In this document: piece after piece, positions 45,404-55,922 of the stretch
Numbering within the stretch: the first letter of the stretch is position 1
Layout of the letters: every line of letters starts with the position of its first letter
Assembly (NCBI RefSeq): GCF_008369195.1
Contig: NZ_VOBC01000006.1
Span: forward strand, 69,047 to 133,046
Length of the DNA stretch: 64,000 nucleotides
From: Sporosarcina sp. ANT_H38
GTDB lineage: Bacteria > Bacillota > Bacilli > Bacillales_A > Planococcaceae
Direction: 5' to 3'
Position numbers and translations under genes: made by a program
The notes under the pieces: generated by a model
The model's database searches: none
What the model was told of the DNA's origin: nothing
What the model saw: only the letters and a program-made list of their open reading frames with translations

Positions 45404-46432
45404 GCTTTTTAGAGTAGGTATGGAATTAACGGGTTCTTTATTTGTTACATCCAGTACATCAAGTAGGAAAACAAACACAGGAATACCGATAATGAGACCC
45501 CATACGCCAAAGAAGTTTTGCGAGAAAATAAGCACGATAAACGTGTAGAAAACAGGTAAATCTGTTTTTGAAGACATTAGTTTCGGATTTAAAATATAGG
45601 CTTCAACGCCATGAATAATCATGACTGCAATAATCACGTAGACAACTTTCAGGAATCCTCCGATTGTGAAAGCAATTATCGTCAGAGGAACAAGTGAAAT
45701 GATGACTCCGGCAACTGGAATGAGCCCTAAAAAGAAAATCATAATTGCCAACCCGATTATTTGGGGGAATCCGAGTATGATCAATACGATCACGGACAAG
45801 ATTGTATTAACAATTGCAATGATAAATTGAGCTTCAATCACTTTTCCGAACGTTCTTGTGAATTTTTTGCCAAAGAACTCAATTTCGAAGTAAAAAGGAG
45901 CAATCTTACTTTCTTTAAATTTGTTTGTAAATTCTATTAAACGAGGTTTTTCTAGTAGGAAAAATAAACTTAATACTAGGGCAAGCAGTACTTGAATGCT
46001 GGTTTTACTAATATCAGAGAAATATTTCAACAAAAATGAAAAACCATTTTCCAAATAGGCTGCAATTTGATTGCTAGAGATGATGGATTCTATGTAAGTG
46101 AGGAGTACATTGTCATGTGGCGCAGCATAGAAGTTCGTAACTCTTACAATAATTTGACTGATTTCCATAGTGATTATTGGTAAATATTTTGCAACACCAA
46201 CTGTCAGTACGGCTACAATCAGTGTATACAGCAGAATGACCAGTAGTTTGCGGTTAATCCTCACACGCTTTACGGTGAATTCAACAAGTCGATCCAGCAA
46301 GAAAGCGAAAATGAAGGTAAGCAAAATAATATTTATCATACTTTTGACACTGTACAGAATTAAAATAATTAAAGCGAATATCAGAATACGCCGTGGTCCC
46401 TTTTTCTCGAAAATGTCTAATAACCCATTCAT
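45389..46432 (-). CDS. AI-2E family membrane protein
   Basis: 347 residues with about eight hydrophobic segments in the AI-2E arrangement: paired N-terminal helices, a long middle stretch, then LGLIPVAGVIISLVPLTIIA and GVEAYILNPKLMSSKTDLP, the most conserved family blocks. Members transport diverse small molecules or act as Na+/H+ antiporters; the autoinducer name is historical. No partner gene is evident. Confidence 0.88.
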   Translation of the reverse strand: MNGLLDIFEKKGPRRILIFALIILILYSVKSMINIILLTFIFAFLLDRLVEFTVKRVRINRKLLVILLYTLIVAVLTVGVAKYLPIITMEISQIIVRVTNFYAAPHDNVLLTYIESIISSNQIAAYLENGFSFLLKYFSDISKTSIQVLLALVLSLFFLLEKPRLIEFTNKFKESKIAPFYFEIEFFGKKFTRTFGKVIEAQFIIAIVNTILSVIVLIILGFPQIIGLAIMIFFLGLIPVAGVIISLVPLTIIAFTIGGFLKVVYVIIAVMIIHGVEAYILNPKLMSSKTDLPVFYTFIVLIFSQNFFGVWGLIIGIPVFVFLLDVLDVTNKEPVNSIPTLKSKKTR

Positions 46433-46600
46433 ATGACTTTAGCTCCTCCATAAATAATTAAAAGTGAAAATGAGAAATGAGACCTTTCATTGTTAGCGAT
46501 GGCAGTGAAAAAGGAGTTATAAACCGTAAAAGGTCACATCTCCTCCTCTTATGTTTAATTATATGATAGATATTGCAATAAATGAAGTTTGAAACATATT

Positions 46601-48349
46601 TTAGTTAGTAGGAATTGCTACCCAATGTCCGTTAGAAACCTCGATTAACTCAGATTGCGATAGCTGATATTTGTCTTCCTCGATTTGTTCTTCCATAAGT
46701 GTTCTTTTTTTCTTCGATTCTATTTTTGGGTCAGGAATTGGAATCGCTGAGAGTAACGATTTTGTATAGGGATGCAATGGATTAGAGTAGAGCTCTTCGC
46801 TTTCGGCAAGCTCAACGATTCTCCCTGCATACATAACTGCAACCCGGTCACTAATATGCTTAACCATAGATAAGTCGTGCGCAATGAACAGGTAGGTGAG
46901 TCCGAGACGATGTTGAAGATCTTCCAATAAGTCTACGATTTGCGACTGGATAGAAACATCGAGTGCTGATAATGGTTCGTCGCAAACGATGAAGTCAGGT
47001 TCTACGGCCAGTGCACGCGCAATACCGATTCTCTGGCGCTGTCCCCCGGAAAATTCATGTGGATAGCGCATTGCATGGGCTGGTTCTAGTCCAACCATAA
47101 CAAGCAATTCTTCAACCCTCTTTTTTCGTTCCTCTTTGTTTTTACTCAACCGATGGATGTCTATTGCCTGACCGATAATATCAAGCACTTTGAAACGCGG
47201 ATTAAGTGAAGAATACGGATCTTGGAAGATCATCTGCATATGACGCCGCATCGTTTTCATTTCATTTTTCGAAAGCCGGTTGATGGCCATCCCTTGATAT
47301 AAAACATCGCCGTCCGTTGGTTCATGGAGTCGTAAAATGGCGCGGCCGGTCGTCGACTTACCTGACCCTGACTCACCAACGAGTCCGAGCGTCTCTCCAG
47401 GTTTAATATGGAAGCTGATATCGTCCACGGCCTTTACTACATTGCCTTTCCCAACATCAAAATGCTGCTGCAGTGATTTCACCTCTAGCAGGGGTTTCCC
47501 ATTTTCAATACCAATGGTACGTAAAGGAGTGCGTTTCGGCTTCTTTTTCTCGTCAAGCCGTGGAAGTGCATTGAGCAGTTTCTTCGTATAGGAATGTTTT
47601 GGACTTTCAAAAATTTCTTCCGTTGTTCCGGTCTCCACAATTTCACCGTCTTTCATGACGACAACGCGATCGCACATGCCGGCAACAACACCAAGGTCAT
47701 GGGTAATCAGTATGATGGAGGTTCCAAAACGCTCCTGCATATCTTTCATTAAATTTAAGATTTGGGCTTGTATTGTCACATCAAGTGCTGTCGTTGGTTC
47801 ATCCGCAATCAGTAGGGACGGACGGCAAGCAAGTGCAATTGCAATCATAACGCGTTGTCGCATTCCACCTGAAAATTCGTGTGGATATTGGCTGAAACGC
47901 GCGTCACTATTACGGATACCTACAAGCTTAAGCAGTTCAATGGTGCGGTTTTTCGCATCCCTTTTAGATAAGTTCTGATGTTTGATTAAACTTTCAGCTA
48001 TTTGCTTGCCGATTTGGATTGTTGGATTTAAAGAAGTCATCGGATCTTGGAAAATCATGCTTATATCGCGACCACGGATACTCTCCATCTCTTTTTCCGT
48101 TTTATGAACAAGATTTTCACCTTGAAATTCAATTACTCCATCTTTTAGATAAGAAGGCGGAGAGGGGAGAAGACGCATGATTGAGCGGGCTGTCACGCTT
48201 TTTCCACTTCCAGATTCACCTACAATTCCAAGCGTTTCACCTTTCTTCACTTCAAAACTCACACCGCGGACTGCTTCAAATTCCTTGTCGTGGCTCAAAA
48301 ACGAGACACGTAGATCACTTACTCTTAAAACTGTTTCCACCAACAACAC
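46601..48349 (-). CDS. Oligopeptide-type ABC transporter, fused double ATPase
   Basis: 582 residues containing two complete Opp/Dpp ATPase domains (DppD plus DppF types). First half: Walker A GESGSGKS (44-51), signature [17 protein letters not shown]. Second half: [26 protein letters not shown]. Each half also has the oligopeptide-ABC tail ([12 protein letters not shown]). The start may be TTG 48349 or the GTG at 48343; both follow AGGTAGGTG. It is divergent from the two permeases and the binding protein of the same system. Confidence 0.92.
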   Translation of the reverse strand: MLLVETVLRVSDLRVSFLSHDKEFEAVRGVSFEVKKGETLGIVGESGSGKSVTARSIMRLLPSPPSYLKDGVIEFQGENLVHKTEKEMESIRGRDISMIFQDPMTSLNPTIQIGKQIAESLIKHQNLSKRDAKNRTIELLKLVGIRNSDARFSQYPHEFSGGMRQRVMIAIALACRPSLLIADEPTTALDVTIQAQILNLMKDMQERFGTSIILITHDLGVVAGMCDRVVVMKDGEIVETGTTEEIFESPKHSYTKKLLNALPRLDEKKKPKRTPLRTIGIENGKPLLEVKSLQQHFDVGKGNVVKAVDDISFHIKPGETLGLVGESGSGKSTTGRAILRLHEPTDGDVLYQGMAINRLSKNEMKTMRRHMQMIFQDPYSSLNPRFKVLDIIGQAIDIHRLSKNKEERKKRVEELLVMVGLEPAHAMRYPHEFSGGQRQRIGIARALAVEPDFIVCDEPLSALDVSIQSQIVDLLEDLQHRLGLTYLFIAHDLSMVKHISDRVAVMYAGRIVELAESEELYSNPLHPYTKSLLSAIPIPDPKIESKKKRTLMEEQIEEDKYQLSQSELIEVSNGHWVAIPTN

Positions 48350-48468
48350 CTACCTACTATTTAGATTTTGGAGTTAATTAAAAATTACGTTGACTTAGAC
48401 AATTGCTGAATCTATACTTTACTATACCGATATGAATTAAACAATATCGAAAGGGAGGAACCGTTTTA

Positions 48469-49914
48469 ATGGGAGTTAATAAAGAGGTGACACCCTATTT
48501 TAGGCTATCGGATGTCCTTCAATATACGTTTAGTAAAATGGAAAGGCGGCCGACTTATAAGTATTGGCTTCTAATTTTAGGTTTACCTGTTCATCTTGTT
48601 GTATTGCTATTCTATCTGTCGAAGAGAAAAGATGATAAGTACTCTTCAATTTATGAAGAGGTAAAGGAATCTTTGACTGTATCAGGATATAAAGAGGAAT
48701 TGGAGCATGATTTTAAAGAACAAATACTACGGCAACAATCGTTCTTCAATAAAGAAATAAATGGGCAGGAAATAGATGGCGAAGTGGAAAAGCTTTCCGA
48801 AGAACAATTTAGAAAAATGCTAACGAAAAAGACAAATCAGTTAGCGAATCAGAAAGGCATTCAACAAGTTACGTATTCAACTTACTTTCTATCATTGCTT
48901 GGAAAACCGTTGTTCTTGCTAGCCTCATTCCTTCCAGGCATTTTTATGTATCTACTTATACTTTTGTTTAGCAATCCGTACGTCAAATTTATAGTTGAAC
49001 GATTGATTATGAGCATATTCGTTATAGCAGGAGTTTCGGTTCTAGTGTTCACGATACTTTACTTATCACCATTTGATCCTGCCGCGAATATTCTTGGTGA
49101 GGCGGCAACAAAAGAACAGATTGCCTCATTCAATCAATTGCATGGCTTGGATTTATCGTATCTTTCACAATTATGGAATGCGTTAAAAGGTATCGTAACG
49201 TTTGATTTAGGAACTTCCTATGCCGGTAATGAGGACGTCGCAGCAAGTATCGCGAATAAATTCCCAATCACATTGACGATTGCGGTCTTATCATTACTGA
49301 TGGCAGTTGTTATCGCCATCCCTGTAGGCATCATTTCTGCGACAAGGCCGAATTCATTTCTGGACTATTCGTTTATGTTTGTTGCATTAATTGGATTATC
49401 AATCCCGAACTTTTGGCAAGGGCTACTATTTATTTTGAACTTTTCTATTAAACTACAATGGTTACCCGCCACATATAGTCCTCAAAACTGGCTGTCTATC
49501 ATTATGCCGGTGGTCGTACTGGGAACTGCTTTGACTGCATCTGTTGCGAGGATGACACGTTCGTCGATGTTGGAAATCATCAATGAGGACTACATCATCA
49601 CCGCAAAAGCGAAAGGGCTCAATCGACTTCAAGTTCTATGGAAACATGCGGTAGGCAATGCAATGATACCAATTATTACAGTCATTGGTCTGCTATTCGG
49701 GGGAATGCTCGGAGGTGCTGCGGTAACTGAGAAGGTATTTAACATTAGTGGGATCGGAAGTTACATAGTAGATAAGCAGTTCATTCCCGATATACCTGCC
49801 ATTATGGGTGGGGTTATCTATATTGCAATAACGATTTCATTAGTTAATGTGCTCATCGACATTTTGTATGCGTTTTTCGATCCTCGCATTCGTTCGAAGA
49901 TGAAGCAATCGTAG
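48469..49914 (+). CDS. Opp/Dpp-type ABC permease (DppB-like) with N-terminal extension
   Basis: 481 residues. The last 310 are a normal DppB-type permease starting FIVERLIMSIFVIAGVSVLV, with DLGTSYAG and the EAA loop EDYIITAKAKGLNRLQVLW. The first about 170 residues are extra: a hydrophobic helix (33-49), a charged helical region (52-135) and a second helix pair (about 140-168). Standard DppB proteins lack this. AGGGAGG lies before the ATG. It forms the translocation pore with the next gene. Confidence 0.9.
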   Translation: MGVNKEVTPYFRLSDVLQYTFSKMERRPTYKYWLLILGLPVHLVVLLFYLSKRKDDKYSSIYEEVKESLTVSGYKEELEHDFKEQILRQQSFFNKEINGQEIDGEVEKLSEEQFRKMLTKKTNQLANQKGIQQVTYSTYFLSLLGKPLFLLASFLPGIFMYLLILLFSNPYVKFIVERLIMSIFVIAGVSVLVFTILYLSPFDPAANILGEAATKEQIASFNQLHGLDLSYLSQLWNALKGIVTFDLGTSYAGNEDVAASIANKFPITLTIAVLSLLMAVVIAIPVGIISATRPNSFLDYSFMFVALIGLSIPNFWQGLLFILNFSIKLQWLPATYSPQNWLSIIMPVVVLGTALTASVARMTRSSMLEIINEDYIITAKAKGLNRLQVLWKHAVGNAMIPIITVIGLLFGGMLGGAAVTEKVFNISGIGSYIVDKQFIPDIPAIMGGVIYIAITISLVNVLIDILYAFFDPRIRSKMKQS

Positions 49915-49927
49915 AGCGGGAGAAGGT

Positions 49928-51424
49928 GTGAAGGTGAATGTAAACAAAAAAAATACTTTGAAATTATCGCGGGAATATACACAAGCGAATTTCACTTGGA
50001 TTATTTCTTTAATCCTGACAATGGTCTTGCTATTGAACAGTTTCGATTTCAAGGAAGGTGAGTTGAAAGGTTCGATCTTTAGCATATTTGTGGCTTATGC
50101 TTTTTTTACTATCTTTCAATTATTCCTCACGTGGATGGTGAAGCGAGACCTTTTGATAATAGGTGAAATTCGGAGTTCGACAAGAAAGCTTGGTTATGTA
50201 CAGCTGTTCAGCATAGTAACTGGAAATATTTTCACTGTAACTTTTGCATTTAATCTCATTAAAAAGCAGAAGACACCAGAGTATACGTTTGCTGTCTATA
50301 TGCTGCTCAACCAGGTTTTTATCATCGCAATATCATCTTTAAATTTATTTAAGTCCTATGTGGCAGATACGTTTTTAGCGGCAATGATTATCTTACTAGG
50401 AATAATGATTTTTCAAGTCGTGACACTGATTCTCACAGCGAAATATGTTAAAGAAGAAAGTGCTCCGGCTGGAATGATGATTGTTGCCATATTATTGCTG
50501 TTCACTGCGCTAACGGGAAATCTCTTTGCTCTCTTGCTTGGCTATAGCCTGATTTTAAAGGTTCGCAGTTATGATCAGTCTAGGATTTCGAAGTGGAATA
50601 CGATGTGGGAGAAGATTACCCGTAATTCAACGGCGATACTTGGTTTGTTTTTCATCATTCTTATGTTTTCCATATCCGTGTGCAGTAAATTCACATTTGA
50701 CTATGATATGGCAGTTGAAAATGATTATGGTGCAATACTTCAAAAACCTAGCCTTGCTTATCCATTTGGTACCGATAATTTCGGACGGGATTTGTTTTCA
50801 AGAATCATCTTTGGTGCCAGAATTTCGCTTCTTGTAGGCTTTGCTTCGACGGTTATTCCGGTTGTTATTGGCGGCTTTCTAGGTGCGTTAGCCGGCTATT
50901 ACAGTCAGCGAACGGACAATATCATTATGCGACTGCTTGATGTACTATATGCCGTTCCTGGAATTCTATTGGCAATTGCTATTATTGCGGCGTTTGGTGC
51001 AAATACGACCAATTTGATTTTTGCGCTTAGTGTCGGGTCTATACCTACCTATGCCCGGACGATGCGTGCGAATGTCATGATGGTGTCAAACTATGAATTT
51101 GTCGATTCTGCACGTGCGCTCGGTTCATCGGATTTCTCTATTATTTTTAGACAGATAGTTCCGAATTCACTTGCTCCCATGATAGTCAAGGCAACACTGA
51201 CAATCGGAGGTGCAGTCATCGCGACGAGCAGTTTGAGTTTCTTAGGACTCGGCGTGGAGCCGCATATTCCAGAATGGGGAAACATTTTAAAAATCGGCAG
51301 CACGTACTTGGAATCCCACTCTTATTTAGCCATTATCCCGGGACTAGCGATTATCTTGCTTGTTTTATCGTTTAACTTTTTGGGAGATGGACTGCGGGAT
51401 GCTTTTGATCCAAGAATGGATTGA
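49928..51424 (+). CDS. Opp/Dpp-type ABC permease (DppC-like) with N-terminal membrane extension
   Basis: 498 residues. The DppC-type part starts near residue 230 (STAILGLFFIILMFSISVCS) and contains PFGTDNFGRDLFSRIIFGAR, the EAA region VDSARALGSSDFSIIFRQIV and the ending DGLRDAFDPRMD. Before it lie about six additional hydrophobic helices (residues 24-42, 55-75, 90-110, 120-140, 148-175, 180-210). The start is GTG with GGGAG 5 bases upstream, 14 bases after dppB-like. Confidence 0.9.
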   Translation: MKVNVNKKNTLKLSREYTQANFTWIISLILTMVLLLNSFDFKEGELKGSIFSIFVAYAFFTIFQLFLTWMVKRDLLIIGEIRSSTRKLGYVQLFSIVTGNIFTVTFAFNLIKKQKTPEYTFAVYMLLNQVFIIAISSLNLFKSYVADTFLAAMIILLGIMIFQVVTLILTAKYVKEESAPAGMMIVAILLLFTALTGNLFALLLGYSLILKVRSYDQSRISKWNTMWEKITRNSTAILGLFFIILMFSISVCSKFTFDYDMAVENDYGAILQKPSLAYPFGTDNFGRDLFSRIIFGARISLLVGFASTVIPVVIGGFLGALAGYYSQRTDNIIMRLLDVLYAVPGILLAIAIIAAFGANTTNLIFALSVGSIPTYARTMRANVMMVSNYEFVDSARALGSSDFSIIFRQIVPNSLAPMIVKATLTIGGAVIATSSLSFLGLGVEPHIPEWGNILKIGSTYLESHSYLAIIPGLAIILLVLSFNFLGDGLRDAFDPRMD

Positions 51425-51460
51425 ACAGAATTACTAAACATTAAAAAGGGGGAATTAACA

Positions 51461-53272
51461 ATGAAGAAAAGTTTATTAACTATTTTAATAGCAATTATGG
51501 TGGTTTTGGCCGGATGTGTAAGTACGAAATCGGATGTTTCCGATAAACAGAATGACAACACAGAACCAAAGACGGATAAAAGTAAAGTGGTCCTCGAACT
51601 TTTGGGTATGGGTTCTGGGGAAGAAGATATGAACATTGTACGAGATCAGCTTATTAAAAATGGCTTTGACGTCAAATTAAATATTCAACCTGATTACGGT
51701 AGTTTCACTGCACAGAAAGAAGCAGGGAATTATGATATCGCATTATCTAGCTGGACTACAGTTACGGGGAACCCGGATTATGCTGTTCGCGCACTGTTCA
51801 AATCAGACGGTGATAACAGTATTATGGGTGACGAAGAAGTTGATGCATTGATTGAAAAAGCAAGTACAGAAACGCCTATAGAGTTTGCAGAGACATACAA
51901 GCAATTAGAACAGCGTCTAGTGTTTGACAAAGCTTATATTGCACCTCTTTATAATTCATTTAAAGCACAAGGGGTTAATAAAGACATTCTTGACGTAAAT
52001 ACAGTACGACTTGCTAAATCACGTGCAATCGCGTGGGAGTCTATTGACTTCAATGACAAAACAAAAAGGGAAACTGATCCACTAATCGTTCAGCAAGCAA
52101 TCGGAACGTTGACGTCCCTCGATCCTATTAAAGCAAACGACGGCTCAATTAATACACTTAATACGAACATGTACGTTCGACTAGTTAACCTGACGGATGA
52201 TGATATAGTCGTTTCAGACGGGTCACTGTCTTATAATCATAGCATCGCAGAAGGCAATTCAACGTATTATTTCCTTCTTCGTGATGATATCAACTTTGCT
52301 GCAATTACCGACGGAAAAGCTGTAGATACTGGTGAGCGTGTAGGCGCTGATGATGTTATTTTCTCATTGAACCGTGCAAAAGATCCGAATTCGGTACCCG
52401 ATCATCGCACATACAGCTTGCATGAACATATTCAAGATGTGGAAGTTGTAACCGATTTATCTGAATTGGATGTTTTGCAATCCGGAAGTAAGGAGACGGT
52501 TAGGGAAGGGCTGGAGAAGGGCTTAGACGTGAAAATCGCTGAACTCGTTTCTGATAAAACTGTTGCAAATAATGCTTCGGGAAAATACCAAGTTGTGAAA
52601 ATGACAACAGTTAATCCATTCCCACAAGTTCTGAACTATTTGGCTCACCAATCCGCAGGAATTGTGTCAAAAAAACAAGTCGAGAGCATCAATACGTATG
52701 ATGTTGCTTCGTTTGACGTAAGTAAAGATATTGCTTACGGGGACCAGAATACCGTCACAGAAGGTGCCAAATATAACAACACACTTTATGCGAGTGGCCC
52801 ATACATTCTGTCCCAAAAAAATGATTATGAAGCAATTTTTAACAAAAACCCTGGTTATATGGCAGGGACGGATTACGAACCGAAAATATCTAATGTAACT
52901 GTACGCTTTATACAAGATCCGGACAGCACGCTTTCGGCATTGCGTAACAGTGAAATCCATTTGTTTAATGGTATTCCTGAAACAAAATATGATTTAGTTG
53001 AAAACGACAGCAAGTTAGTCCTACAAAAAAATGATAGTAACGCTGTAAGCTACTTACTTTTTAATACGAAAAATCGTGAAGTGTCAACAAGTGAAGAGTT
53101 AAGAAAAGCTGTTCTTTACTCTATCAACCAAGACGAAATATTAAACTTCTACCAAGGCAACAAGAAGAAGGCTGTTTCTACGGTAAGCCCACTAGTAGAT
53201 ACAGGAAATGAATTGAAGGCTGATCCAGCTAAAGTTCAAGAACTTTTGAACGAATATAAGGCGAATAAATAA
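51461..53272 (+). CDS. ABC transporter substrate-binding lipoprotein with circularly permuted domain order
   Basis: 603 residues with a lipoprotein signal (VVLAGC, Cys19) and an acidic linker to residue 41. Residues 42-200 match the C-terminal part of family-5 peptide/nickel binding proteins (YDIALSSWTTVTGNPDYAVR, GDEEVDALIEKAS, QRLVFDKAYIAPLY). Residues 206-603 match the normal N-terminal and middle parts (ETDPLIVQQAIGTLTSLDPI, ASGPYILSQKNDYEA, ELRKAVLYSINQDEIL, and the end AKVQELLNEYKANK). In usual members the sequence runs from that last block straight into the block that begins this protein. So the order is circularly permuted while all parts remain. It probably captures a peptide or metal chelate for the adjacent permeases. 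Confidence 0.85.
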   Translation: MKKSLLTILIAIMVVLAGCVSTKSDVSDKQNDNTEPKTDKSKVVLELLGMGSGEEDMNIVRDQLIKNGFDVKLNIQPDYGSFTAQKEAGNYDIALSSWTTVTGNPDYAVRALFKSDGDNSIMGDEEVDALIEKASTETPIEFAETYKQLEQRLVFDKAYIAPLYNSFKAQGVNKDILDVNTVRLAKSRAIAWESIDFNDKTKRETDPLIVQQAIGTLTSLDPIKANDGSINTLNTNMYVRLVNLTDDDIVVSDGSLSYNHSIAEGNSTYYFLLRDDINFAAITDGKAVDTGERVGADDVIFSLNRAKDPNSVPDHRTYSLHEHIQDVEVVTDLSELDVLQSGSKETVREGLEKGLDVKIAELVSDKTVANNASGKYQVVKMTTVNPFPQVLNYLAHQSAGIVSKKQVESINTYDVASFDVSKDIAYGDQNTVTEGAKYNNTLYASGPYILSQKNDYEAIFNKNPGYMAGTDYEPKISNVTVRFIQDPDSTLSALRNSEIHLFNGIPETKYDLVENDSKLVLQKNDSNAVSYLLFNTKNREVSTSEELRKAVLYSINQDEILNFYQGNKKKAVSTVSPLVDTGNELKADPAKVQELLNEYKANK

Positions 53273-53290
53273 AAGTGCATATTTAAAATT

Positions 53291-53400
53291 ATAGGAGTTG
53301 AACAAACGAATACTATATAAACTGAACAAAAGCACCGAAACCTAAGACTGACGGCATCCCATGTCGCGGTAGAGAATTCAATAGGGTTCATCATTTTAAA
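53291..53400 (+). repeat. Dispersed repeat family, copy 3
   Basis: ATAGGAGTTGAACAAACGAA and CTATATAAACTGAACAAAAG, then GTCGCGGTAGAGAATTCAAT and a TTCATCATTTTAA end. It lines up with copy 1 read on its minus strand, lacking the internal hairpin. Confidence 0.55.
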
Positions 53401-53412
53401 AAATATAGATAG

Positions 53413-53454
53413 AAAAAAGGCTTTCCGCTGAACAAATCAACGGGAAGCCTTTTA
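53413..53454 (+). terminator. Terminator after the binding-protein gene
   Basis: AAAAGGCTTTCCG / CGGGAAGCCTTTT with a T-rich tail. Confidence 0.8.
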
Positions 53455-53583
53455 TAATGGATAAAGAAAAATGAAATGAAACTTAAAGTTTCGACACGAA
53501 CGCCTGAATCATGTTATGTTAGGTCGGAATTAGGGTAACTAGTGTATACTGGTACCATTAGAATGCGGAAGAAGGAGATTGAC

Positions 53584-55053
53584 ATGAGTTCGAAATATGC
53601 AGATGACAGTTTGGCTTTACATACAGATTTATATCAAATCAATATGGCAGAAACCTATTGGGCAGACGGTATACACGAACGTAAAGCGGTTTTTGAGTTA
53701 TTTTTCAGAAGGCTGCCTTTTGGTAATGGCTATTCGATATTTGCAGGACTTGAACGGGTTCTAGATTATTTGAAGGATTTTCATTTCAGTGAAAGTGATC
53801 TTACATACTTGAGGGACGATCTCGGTTATAAAGATGATTTCATTTCTTATTTAAAAGAACTTCGCTTTACCGGTACTGTCTACTCCATGGAAGAAGGGGA
53901 ACTTGTTTTTGCGAATGAGCCAATTATTCGGGTAGAAGCATCACTAATCGAAGCGCAGTTGATTGAGACGGCTTTACTTAATATCGTCAACTACCAGACG
54001 CTTATCGCGACGAAAGCGAGCCGCATCAAACAAGTTGTAAAGGACGAAGAAGTGATGGAATTCGGCAGTCGCCGTGCACATGAGATGGACGCAGCAATAT
54101 GGGGTGCACGTGCTACATTCATTGGGGGCGTTGAAGCAACGAGTAACGTTCGAGCAGGGAAAAGATTTGATATTCCCGTTGCTGGGACGCATGCCCACTC
54201 AATGATCCAGGCGTATAAAAGTGAATACGAAGCCTTTCATGCATATGCGTTGCGCCATAAGGACTGTGTTTTCCTTGTCGATACCTATAATACTGTAAAA
54301 ATCGGGATTCCAACGGCAATCCAAGTTGCAAAAGAACTCGGTGATAAAATCAATTTCATCGGTGTCCGCCTTGATAGCGGGGATATTTCATTCCTGTCAA
54401 AAGAAGCGCGTCGTATGTTGGATGAGGCTGGATTCACTGAAGCGAAAGTCGTTGTTTCGAATGATTTGGACGAATATACAATTCTTAACTTGAAAGCCCA
54501 AGGTGCGAGAGTAGATGTGTGGGGAATTGGAACAAAATTGATCACAGCATATGACCAACCGGCGCTTGGGGCAGTTTATAAAATTGTTTCCATCGAAAAC
54601 GATGAAGGTGAAATGGTAGATACCATCAAAATTTCGTCAACAACTGAAAAAGTAACGACGCCTGGACGGAAAAAATTGTACCGGATTATTGATCTTGAAA
54701 ATGGTAAGGCTGAAGGGGATTATATAACGATGCATGATGAAAATCCTGCATCTGAGAAACGCCTCAAAATGTTCCACCCCGTCCATACATTCATCTCGAA
54801 GTTTGTTACGAACTTTGAAGCGAAAGATCTGCATGTGAAAGTTATTGAAGATGGGGATGTCATTTACGATAATCCTACACTTCAACAAATGCGTGATTAT
54901 GCCAAAGACAACTTAGGGTTATTATGGGATGAATATAAACGATCGCTTAATCCTGAAGAGTATCCGGTCGATTTAAGCCAGAAATGTTGGGATAATAAGT
55001 TGCGCAACATCCAGGAAGTCCAGGAAATGGTGGAAGACTTTATTAACGAATAG
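53584..55053 (+). CDS. pncB: Nicotinate phosphoribosyltransferase
   Basis: 489 residues from the ATG at 53584 with AAGGAG upstream; the longer frame has no such site. It shows ALHTDLYQINMAETYW, FELFFRRLPFGNGYSIFAGL, EFGSRRAHEMDAAIWGARA and VRLDSGDISFLSKEAR of the NAPRTase family. It converts nicotinate and PRPP to nicotinate mononucleotide. nadE follows at once, so the pair makes a salvage route to NAD. Confidence 0.95.
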   Translation: MSSKYADDSLALHTDLYQINMAETYWADGIHERKAVFELFFRRLPFGNGYSIFAGLERVLDYLKDFHFSESDLTYLRDDLGYKDDFISYLKELRFTGTVYSMEEGELVFANEPIIRVEASLIEAQLIETALLNIVNYQTLIATKASRIKQVVKDEEVMEFGSRRAHEMDAAIWGARATFIGGVEATSNVRAGKRFDIPVAGTHAHSMIQAYKSEYEAFHAYALRHKDCVFLVDTYNTVKIGIPTAIQVAKELGDKINFIGVRLDSGDISFLSKEARRMLDEAGFTEAKVVVSNDLDEYTILNLKAQGARVDVWGIGTKLITAYDQPALGAVYKIVSIENDEGEMVDTIKISSTTEKVTTPGRKKLYRIIDLENGKAEGDYITMHDENPASEKRLKMFHPVHTFISKFVTNFEAKDLHVKVIEDGDVIYDNPTLQQMRDYAKDNLGLLWDEYKRSLNPEEYPVDLSQKCWDNKLRNIQEVQEMVEDFINE

Positions 55054-55068
55054 GGAGGTTTGTTGAAA

Positions 55069-55893
55069 TTGACACTACAACATAGAATTATTGCTGAGTT
55101 AAAGGTGCAACCCTTTATTGATCCTAAAGAAGAAATTCGGAAATCGATTGACTTCATGAAAGAATATGCAAGGAAAAATGTTTTTTTAAATGGCTTCGTT
55201 CTTGGGATTTCAGGTGGACAGGATTCGACTCTTGTCGGAAAACTTGCTCAACTCGCTGTTGATGAGTTGAATGGCGAAGAGGAAACAACTCGCTTTAACT
55301 TCATTGCAATCCGGTTGCCTTACGGTTCTCAGTTTGACGAGGAGGATTGCCAGGATGCATTAGAATTCATTCAGCCGTCGATGATTTATACAGTTAACAT
55401 TAAAGAAGCTGTCGATGCGAGTAAACGTGCATTGACTACGGCGGGCATTGTGTTGACCGATTTCGCTAAAGGAAATGAAAAAGCACGGGAACGTATGAAG
55501 GTTCAATACTCTGTTGCGGCCATGCACAATTGCATCGTTCTTGGGAGTGATCATGCTGCGGAAGCAATTACCGGATTTTATACGAAATTCGGGGATGGCG
55601 GAGCTGACCTTATGCCGATTTATAGGTTGAACAAGCGGCAAGGGCAACAATTGCTTAAGGAACTTGGCTGCCCTGAACACCTTTATTTGAAGACTCCGAC
55701 GGCGGATCTTGAAGAAGATAAGCCAGCTCTACCTGATGAAGTTGCGCTTGGCGTCACGTACAGTGATATCGACGATTACCTTGAGGGGAAAACGATACCA
55801 GAAGGGTCTCGTACAGCAATAGAGAATCATTTTCTTCGTTCAAGACATAAACGGCACATGCCTATCACGATTTTTGATGATTTTTGGAAATGA
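55069..55893 (+). CDS. nadE: Ammonia-dependent NAD synthetase
   Basis: About 275 residues. The ATP-pyrophosphatase loop is [13 protein letters not shown]; later [20 protein letters not shown] and [20 protein letters not shown] are NadE signatures. There is no nitrilase-type glutaminase domain, so the nitrogen donor is free ammonia. Start codons are ambiguous: TTG at 55060, 55063 and 55069 all follow GGGAGG; I prefer 55069 for spacing. It lies 15 bases after pncB. Confidence 0.94.
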   Translation: MTLQHRIIAELKVQPFIDPKEEIRKSIDFMKEYARKNVFLNGFVLGISGGQDSTLVGKLAQLAVDELNGEEETTRFNFIAIRLPYGSQFDEEDCQDALEFIQPSMIYTVNIKEAVDASKRALTTAGIVLTDFAKGNEKARERMKVQYSVAAMHNCIVLGSDHAAEAITGFYTKFGDGGADLMPIYRLNKRQGQQLLKELGCPEHLYLKTPTADLEEDKPALPDEVALGVTYSDIDDYLEGKTIPEGSRTAIENHFLRSRHKRHMPITIFDDFWK

Positions 55894-55900
55894 TTTATGG

Positions 55901-55922
55901 GGCTCCTATGAGGGGCCTTTTT
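55901..55922 (+). terminator. Terminator after nadE
   Basis: GGCTCC / GGGGCC (one wobble) followed by five T. Confidence 0.7.

Noticed and set aside
53542..53583. Longer N-terminus for PncB
   Set aside because: No ribosome-binding site, while AAGGAG precedes the ATG at 53584, where the family sequence begins.
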